This document shows positions 56,274 through 64,000 of a stretch of 64,000 nt of DNA, piece by piece. A program made the position numbers and the translations under genes. A model generated the notes under the pieces. That model was not told the DNA's origin. It searched no databases and was given only the letters and a program-made list of their open reading frames with translations. The DNA is from Hypoxylon rubiginosum (Eukaryota > Ascomycota > Sordariomycetes > Xylariales > Hypoxylaceae), in contig CADCXA010000027.1 of NCBI GenBank assembly GCA_902806565.1, positions 2,046,001 to 2,110,000 on the forward strand, given 5' to 3'. Every line of letters begins with the position of its first letter. The stretch's first letter is position 1.

Positions 56274-57374
56274 ATGTCATCTAGCACCATGCGAGCGGTG
56301 GGCGTATCAGAGTACGGCCCTATCGATAACTTACACTCGAAGGAAGTTCCCAGGCCGGCAAAGCCGACTGGGCGCCACATGCTCGTTCAAGTGAAGGCCG
56401 TTTCGGTCAACCCCATCGATATCAAGGTCCGTGGTGGCGTCTACGACGACCCAACAGACTACTACGAGCGAGTCAAGTCTCTTACACAAGAACCACCAAA
56501 CTTTCACATCATCGGCTATGACGGTGCCGGCATTGTTCTCGAGACGGGACCGGATGTGAAGTACTTCAAAGCCGGTGATGAGATCTTCTACCTCGCGAAC
56601 CCCTCAGAGCAAGGCACGTATGCCGAAGAGGTGATCGTGGACGAGCGTCACGCCGGCCACAAGCCGAAACTACTAGACTTCGTCCAGGCGGCGGCGATGC
56701 CCTTGACCTACGGCACTGCGTACGAGTCTCTCGTCGACAGGTTAGAAATCAAGGAGGGCGAAAGGGCCGGGATCCTGATCATCAACGGCGGCGGCGGGAT
56801 GGGATCCATCGCGTCACAGATCGCGAGATACATATTGAAACTACCCGTCGTCATCACGACCGCTTCGAGACCGGAGACTATCGCCTTCTCCAAGAAAATG
56901 GGCGCGACGCACGTCATCAACCACCGCAAGGACATCGTGCAGCAGATCAAGGACCTGAACCTACCGGAGGACATACCGCTCCGGTACGCGTACCTGACGT
57001 CGCGTACGGAGCAATACCTCAAGCCGGCCGCCGAGATCTTGGCGCCGTTCGGCAAGATCTGCAGCATCGTGCAGGCGCACTTCGATATGTACGGGTCTGA
57101 AATGATGAGCAAATCGCTAGATTTTGTTTGGTGCTGGATAGCGACAGGGGCCTATCACAACTACTACGGCGACCATCCGGAGAAGCACCACCAGTGGTAC
57201 GAGGACCTGGCCCGCAGGGTCGACGCCGGCGAGATCAAGTGCCACCTGATGAAGCGGCTCCGGCTCACAGCCGAGGGCATCCGGGAGGCTCACCGGAAGA
57301 TCGAGGAGGGCAAGATGATCGGCAAGATCGGGCTCGGGGTCGACGAGCCCGGCGAGGGGGAGCCGTTTGCTTAA
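56274..57374 (+). CDS. MDR-family zinc-independent oxidoreductase (quinone reductase-like)
   Basis: An intronless frame of 366 residues. The GroES-like N-terminal domain has VQVKAVSVNPIDIKVRGG, IIGYDGAGIV and AGDEIFYLANP. The Rossmann part has LTYGTAYESLVDRL and GGGGMGSIASQIARY, followed by VVITTASRPETIAFSKKMGATHVINHRKD. The cysteine ligands for catalytic or structural zinc are absent, so it belongs to the zinc-free quinone oxidoreductase-like branch of NAD(P)H-dependent MDR enzymes. Substrate unknown. The ATG at 56274 is the start that gives a typical N-terminus (STMRAVGVSEYG); an ATG at 56289 is also possible. It is the last gene before the AT isochore, about 430 bp from its edge, and shows no sign of RIP itself. 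Confidence 0.9.
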   Translation: MSSSTMRAVGVSEYGPIDNLHSKEVPRPAKPTGRHMLVQVKAVSVNPIDIKVRGGVYDDPTDYYERVKSLTQEPPNFHIIGYDGAGIVLETGPDVKYFKAGDEIFYLANPSEQGTYAEEVIVDERHAGHKPKLLDFVQAAAMPLTYGTAYESLVDRLEIKEGERAGILIINGGGGMGSIASQIARYILKLPVVITTASRPETIAFSKKMGATHVINHRKDIVQQIKDLNLPEDIPLRYAYLTSRTEQYLKPAAEILAPFGKICSIVQAHFDMYGSEMMSKSLDFVWCWIATGAYHNYYGDHPEKHHQWYEDLARRVDAGEIKCHLMKRLRLTAEGIREAHRKIEEGKMIGKIGLGVDEPGEGEPFA

Positions 57375-57800
57375 TTGTGCCCTTGAGAGAACGTGGGGGG
57401 TTGGGGAACTTCTAATGTGTGTTTTGTAGGGTTATGATTCTAACGATAGGTTATTCTAATATACGTGGACTCGTTTTCAAGATCAGCATTCAATTACAGG
57501 TACATTTGAGAGATGACCTACACCCTACCTAGTAAGATCAAAGATTATACCATCCAGTTTACGAACCCCTTTGCTTGTTCTTGCGAACATCGTACTTAAT
57601 GAGTTCTCCCATGACTGACGTATATGGAGAGGATAAATAGCACGACGGTGTTACTGTGTCATCATACCGCCCTGTAAAACTCGGGCAGACTCGGACATCA
57701 CCACCCGGTCTCGCTGCCCCCAAGGATAGTGTTCCAGGCACCTACGTGGTCTGTGCACCTAAAATGGTCTGTGCTCTGGAGAGCTTTTAGCTCGGCTTCG
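57375..57800. other. Boundary region before the AT isochore
   Basis: Normal composition up to about 57800, then an abrupt change. TGGTCTGTGC occurs twice just before the edge, near 57745 and 57765. No gene seen. Confidence 0.5.
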
Positions 57801-60800
57801 CACTTAACTTAAATTTAAAAAAACTAAGCTTTTTATATTACTTTTTTATATTTATATTGTTTTTTAAATAAATATAATAAATTATACGCTTTTTATAACG
57901 TTTTTTTTATATATTTTTAATAATTATTTTATATTAAAATATATATTAAATTTAAAATAATTAATTTTATTTAAATTATAATAATTTTATATTAAATTAA
58001 TAATTTATTATTTTTTTTAATAATAAAATTTTTAATTTTAAAAAATTTATAATAAAAATTTAATAAAATATTAATTTATAAATATTAATATATTAAAATT
58101 TATATATAAAATTATAAATTAATAATTTAAATAAATAATATTAAATTAATTAAAAAATTATAAATTTAATTTATTATATAATTTAATATAAATTATTAGT
58201 TTTTTTTTATTAAATTTAAAATTTTTAATTTATTATATTTTTTTATTTTAATTATTAAAAATTATTATTAAAATTTTTAATTTTTAAAAATTAATTTTTT
58301 TTTATATTTATTAAATTAAATTTATAAATAATTAATTTATTTAATTATTTAAAAATTTTTATTTATATTAAATTATTTATTAAGTTTAAAATATTAATTA
58401 AAAGTTTTTAATTTAAATATTTTTTATATATTAAAATAATATTTATTTTATAAATATATAATTTTATATTTTATATAAAAAACTAATAAAATAATAAATA
58501 ATAATTTTTATAAAATTTAATTATAAATTCTAATAAATTATTTTAATTTTTAATAATTTTTTTTATATTAATTAAATTATTTATATATATATAAAGTTTT
58601 TTAAATAAAAATATTTAAAAAATATTTTAAAAATATATATTAAATATTAATATTTAAAATAAATATAATATTATAATAATAAATATTATATAACTTATAA
58701 AATATAATATAAATAAATATTATAATATTTTTAAAAAAACTAAAAATAATATATTTTTTTATTTATTTTATTATATTTATTATTTATTATAATTAATTTA
58801 AACTTTATTTTTTTTATTTTTTTATTAAAAAATAAGTTTAATTTTAAAAAATAAAATAATTTATTTTATATTATTATAATTTATATAAATTATATAAGTT
58901 TTATTAAAAATATTAAAATAATATTTAAAAATAATATTAAAAAAAAATTTAAAAATAATATTAAATTTATTATATATAAGTTTTTTAAATATTTTTAATA
59001 AATTTTTATATTTAAATTTTATTTTAAATTATAAATTATAAAAAAAAAAAAAGATTTTTATATTTTTTATAAATAAATTATAAAATTTATATTAAAGAAA
59101 TTTAAATAATTAATTTCTTAATTATATTATAAAATTTTTTATATTAAATTTATTAATAAAATTTCTTTTAAAAAGTTTTAAATAAATTTTATTTTTATAG
59201 TTAATTATTTTAAAAAATTTAATATTAAGATTTTATTTAAATTTAAACTTTTTATTATAATTAATATTATAAAAAATTAATATTTTAATTAATATAAATT
59301 CTTTAAATAAAATTTTATTAAAAAAATTTTAATTTAAATTTTATTTTAAAATAAACTTATTTAATATTATAATAATAAAAAAATTTATATTAAAGTTTTT
59401 TATAATAATATTATTATTAAATTTAATAAAAATAAAAATTTAAATAATAATTTTATTTTAATTAATATTAAACTTAAAATTATTAATTATAAAATTAAAA
59501 ATTATATTTATAAATATCTTAAAAATTTTTTTTAATATTTTTATTATAAAAAAAATTATAAAAAAAGTAATAATAAATATTAAATTATTTATTTAAAATT
59601 TAAATTTAAATAAAAAAAATTTATTAAAAATAATAATAATAAATTTTTAAAGTTTATTAAAATATTTAAAGGTTTTTTAATAGTTAATATTAAAATTTTT
59701 ATATATTTATTATTATTTTAATTTTATTTTATAAGTTTTTATATTTTAAATAATTTTTTTAATTTTAATATAAAATTAATTACGTTTATTATTAATATTA
59801 ATAATATTTATATAATTTTATAATTTAATATTTATATTTTTATAATTATTAATTTTAATTTATATTATTATAATTTTTTATATAATATTTATATTTTTAA
59901 TTTAAATTATTTAATATATTTAATTAATAATATTAAATAATTTATAAAATATTATTTATTTTTATAGTTTAAAAAAATATTTAAAGCGATTAATAATAAT
60001 ATTAAAATTTTTAAAATTAATATTATATTAATAAAAATTTATTAAAATAATAACTTAATTATTATTTTTTAATATAAAATTTAGTTTTATTTTTCTTTTA
60101 ATTAATTTAATTAGTAATAATTAATTTAAAAAAAAATTTTTTATTTATAATAATATAAAAAATATATTTATTTTTAAAAGCGATTTTAAAAAAAAACTTA
60201 TTAAAATAAATTAATATTATAATTTTAAAATTTTTAAGTTAATAAAAATTTTTAATTTTATATATTAATTTTATATTATATATATAATAATTAATATTAA
60301 ACTTATATATAAAAAGTTTATATATATAAATTTTAATAAATTTTTTTTTTTATAATATTTATATATAATTAAAATAATAAACGTTAAAAATATTTATTAT
60401 ATTAATAAAATATATTAAAAATTAAAATAAAATATATTTTAAAGTTAATTTATTTAAGTAATTAAAGTTTATAAAATTTTAAGTAATTAATTATAACTTT
60501 AAATTTTTAATAAAATAAGTTTTATATATATTTAAATTTTTATAATTAATAACATTTTTATTTATTTAAAACCTTATTTTAATTATATTATATTAATTTA
60601 ATTTTAATCTTAATTAATTAATTTTATTTTTTTTATAAAATATATTATTATTACGTAAAGATTTTTTTGTTTATAAAACAAGTTTTTAAAATAATTTTAA
60701 AGTAAATAACTTATTATATTTATTTATTTTATTTTTTTTTATTTTAATTATAATTAATTTTAATTTTAATTAATAAAAACTTTTATTTTTCCGTTAAATT

Positions 60801-63800
60801 TATATTATTTAAATAAAAAAACATTTAATTAATCGTTAAGTTTTTAATAACATTATAATATATTTTTATAGTGTAAAAGTTATTTAAATAAAATATTAAT
60901 TAAATTTATTAATAATATAATTAAAAAAACCGTTAAAAAACATAAAAACCACTTAAAATTTAATAAAATCGTAGCTAACATTTAATATTAAATAAGTAAT
61001 AAACATTTATAAATTTTAAGAAATATTTTTAAAAGTTATTTAATATATTAATTTTATATTTTTTAATATTATTAATCTTTTTTTAATAGTTTTATTAATT
61101 ATAATAATTCCGATATTTTTAAAATTATTTTTATTAATAATATTTTATTTTTTTTATTAAATTTTTAAAACTTTTTTATTAACTTTACGTTTTAATTTAT
61201 ATAAGAGTTTTAAACTTTAATTAATTAATAGTTTATTTAAATATAAAAAGGAAATAATTTTATATATTTTATATATTTTATTAAAATTATTATTAATTAA
61301 ATTAATATTAATATTTTTATATATAATTAATTAATTATTAATTTTTATTATTAAAATTAATTTTAATATATTTTATTAAATATTATTAAGTTTATAAGTT
61401 AAAGTTACTATTATATTTTTATTTAACTTTTTAAAAAAAACCTAAGATTTAATTATTAATATTTTTAATATTTAAATTTTATTATAAATAAATATTAATA
61501 AATATTTAATTATATTAATATAAAAAAAACGTTAATTATTTTAAGTAATATAAAATAAACTAAAAATAATTTATTATTAATATACGTTTTTATTATTAAT
61601 TACTTTTTATATTTTATTTAAATAAATTTATTAAATATTTAATAAATTTATTTATATTAACATGTTAATTTAAATTATTAATTTATTAATTTTAATTTTA
61701 ATATAAATATATTTAATATTAATTATACTGTAAAAAATAACTTATATAAATAAAAACAGTGATTTATTATTAATTAAAAACATATTAAATTAATTTTTTA
61801 ATAAATATTTATTAATTAATAATATATTTATTAATATATTAAAAAAAAAGCTAAGTTTATTAACTTTTAGTAAAAATTTTATAAATTTAAAACTTATTAA
61901 TTTTATTTTTAATATAAAAACTTAATATAAAATTAATTAATATATAATAATAATTAATATTATATATAATAATATATAAACTAAATTATTTAATATTATA
62001 ATAAAAAAAATTATTTAAAATTAATAAATTTAATATATTATTATTTAATATAAATAAAACTTTAATAATTAAAAGTTTATAAATATTAATTACTTTTATT
62101 TAAACTATTTTAAGTTATATAAAAAAAGTGAAATTACTTATTTTAATAAAAAAACAATTTATTATTTTATTTAATTTTTTATTAAAATAATATAACAAGT
62201 TATTAATATTAATAATATTAAATAAAAAAAGATTTAAAGTTAAATTTATAAGTTATATTATAATAAAATTATAATTTAATAAATTATTTAACTTTTTTTT
62301 ATTAAATATTAAATTATATTAAATAATTTAATTTATTATATAAAAAAATTATTTATATAATTTAAAATATTAAAGTTTAAAGCTTTTTAAAAAATTAAAA
62401 ATATTAAATATATAAAATAAAATTATTTTTAAAATAAAAATATATAAATTTAAATAATAAAATTAATCTGATTTTATTATACGGTTAATTTAATAAAAGT
62501 TAATATTTAAATTAATTTTATTTATTAAGTTTTAAATAAGTAGTTTATTTTAATAATAATTATATTAATAAGTATAAATTTTAATAATTATTTAACTTAT
62601 TTAAATTAACATTAAAAAATATAATAATTAAATTTTTTAACGTTTAAAAAAAAAAACTTAATATTAAAAATAAATATTAATAAATAACTTATTAAAAATT
62701 TAATATTATTTAATAAAATAATCGTTAATTAATTCGATATTTTTTTTAGTAATTTTAATAAAACCATTTTAAATTAAGAAGTATTAAACGATAATATAAA
62801 CTTAATTAATAATATTTTTTAAGGAAATTTTTACGGTAAAAATTACTAAAATAAAAAAAAATATATTAATAATTATTTTATTAAAAATAAAAACAATAAA
62901 ATTAAAAATAAAAATAATAAACGTAATAATATTAAAAATAAATTAAATTATTTTTATAATAATTTAAATTATTTTTATAATAATTTAAATTATTTTTATT
63001 GTAATTTTAACAGGCCTTATATTTATTATTATTAAAAAAACCGTTAATTTTTAAAACGTTATTAGCGCCGATAAATTCGTATTAGTAAAAAAAAAGATAA
63101 TTATATTATTAATAAAATAATATATAAATAAAATAATTTTAATTAAAAAAAAAAAAAGAATACGTTTAAAATAAATAATTATATTATAATAAATAATTTT
63201 AAAAAAATAAATAAAAATTTTAATAATAATTTTAATTATTTAATATTTTAATAAATAAATAATATAAATATTAAAAAAAAACATATTTTAAATATAAAAA
63301 AATATTTAAATCTTATAATAAATATTTTAAATATATTTTTATTAATTTTTACACGTTATTTAAACTAAAAAAATATAAATTATATAAGTTTTAATTTAGT
63401 AATTTATTTAAATTTAAATAATTAAAATTAATATATAAAAAGTTTATTATAAAAAATATATTTAATATCTTTTTTATAATTTTAATATAACTTAATAATA
63501 AATTTTTATAAAATAAAGTTCTAATTATTAATAACGTTAAAATAATTAACGTAATATTAATATTAAAAGTTTATAATAATATATTAATATAATATTTTTT
63601 TTTAAAAATCGATATATTAAATAATAATAAAAAATTAATATTATATATTAATAATAAAATATTTTATTATATAATAAATTAAGTTTAATTTAATAAATTT
63701 ATTAGAAAATATAATATATTTAAATTAAAAAAACTAATTATTATAAATAAGATAATTAGTAAAATATTTATAATAAAAAAAATAAAATTTATAATTAATT

Positions 63801-64000
63801 TTATTATTAATTATTATAATAAAATATAATAATTAATACGAATTAAAATAAAAACATAGATTTATAATAAACGTTTAATATTAAACTTATTATTTAGTAA
63901 TAAATTTTATAATAAATATAATATTATATTTAATTATTTATATAAATATATAATTTTAAAATTTTATATTATTATTAAAATACCAATTTAATTTTATTAA
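57801..64000. repeat. Extreme AT-rich isochore, probably RIP-degraded repeat DNA
   Basis: From about 57800 to the end the DNA is almost only A and T. Positions 57901-58198 have no G or C at all. No open frame of useful length exists. The few C and G residues tend to sit in ACG/CGT, CTT/AAG or CTA/TAG contexts, and CA/TG pairs are scarce, as expected when RIP converts CpA to TpA on both strands. In Pezizomycotina such blocks are usually transposons or centromere-like DNA destroyed by RIP. The window ends inside it, so its full size is unknown. Confidence 0.85.
62941..63002. repeat. 21-bp tandem repeat inside the AT isochore
   Basis: Three copies of a 21-bp unit (the first is one base short) begin at 62941, 62961 and 62982. 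The unit starts AATTTAAATTATTTTT. It lies in a plus-strand frame, about 62880-63035, that is open and Asn/Lys/Tyr-rich, perhaps a remnant of a mobile-element gene. Confidence 0.75.

Noticed and set aside
1..64000. CRISPR arrays, tRNA and rRNA genes
   Set aside because: No regularly spaced repeats; GTTCGA-type words checked (for example 16870, 32130, 55149) lack the arms of a tRNA; no rRNA-like sequence.
57801..64000. Mitochondrial DNA insertion as an explanation of the AT block
   Set aside because: No trace of mitochondrial genes or tRNAs, and stretches without any G or C are more extreme than fungal mitochondrial DNA.
1..64000. Secondary-metabolite or defence gene cluster
   Set aside because: No polyketide synthase, NRPS, terpene synthase, P450 or NLR-type gene seen; genes are mostly unlinked housekeeping functions.

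Overview
The window looks like nuclear DNA of a filamentous ascomycete (Pezizomycotina, probably Sordariomycetes). Genes are compact, with short GT-AG introns (mostly 50-125 bp) carrying CTAAC-type branch sites. The proteins are fungal housekeeping types, intergenic DNA is rich in GTAC/CCTAGG-type words, and the window ends in an extreme AT block of the kind left by repeat-induced point mutation (RIP). The species cannot be named from the sequence. Gene models below were built by joining exons in frame, and each model sums to a whole number of codons.

Layout. 0.5-1.4 kb: a decayed gene with five stops of C-to-T type. 2.1-4.5 kb: a secreted six-hairpin glycosidase (minus). 5.9-8.7 kb: MOB1 (plus) converging on a mitochondrial carrier (minus). 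8.7-12.4 kb: mostly non-coding with short repeats and a small LYR-like protein gene. 12.4-26.8 kb: a dense housekeeping block holding a CHY/RING E3 ligase, MZT1, SPC25, an RRN6-like Pol I factor, a PITH protein, a CCDC25 homologue, mitochondrial uL3m, COA1 and ribosomal uL24. 28.4-31.6 kb: a 1010-residue fungal protein of unknown function. 31.6-37.1 kb: a gene-poor block with a second decayed gene. 37.1-40.5 kb: a SET-domain protein and a type II membrane protein. 42.4-44.5 kb: an intronless orphan whose C-terminus looks like a Ulp1/C48 fold with substituted catalytic residues. 45.2-57.4 kb: ribosomal eS25, ADP/ATP carrier, CENP-X, a GPI-type cupredoxin, a membrane cytochrome-b5-like protein and an MDR oxidoreductase, with long intergenic gaps. 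From about 57.8 kb to the end: an AT-only isochore without genes.

How the genes relate. There are no operons or a biosynthetic cluster. Two themes recur. Mitosis: MOB1, MZT1, SPC25 and CENP-X. Mitochondria and translation: uL3m, COA1, uL24, eS25, ADP/ATP carrier, SLC25 carrier and the LYR-like protein. COA1/uL24, CCDC25/uL3m and SPC25/RRN6 form divergent pairs that probably share promoters.

The most unusual points are the Ulp1-like putative pseudoenzyme, very small exons (6 nt, 8 nt, and an apparent 1 nt exon), two GC-AG introns, two RIP-type pseudogenes, a repeated 10-bp palindrome between genes, and the AT isochore with its sharp edge.
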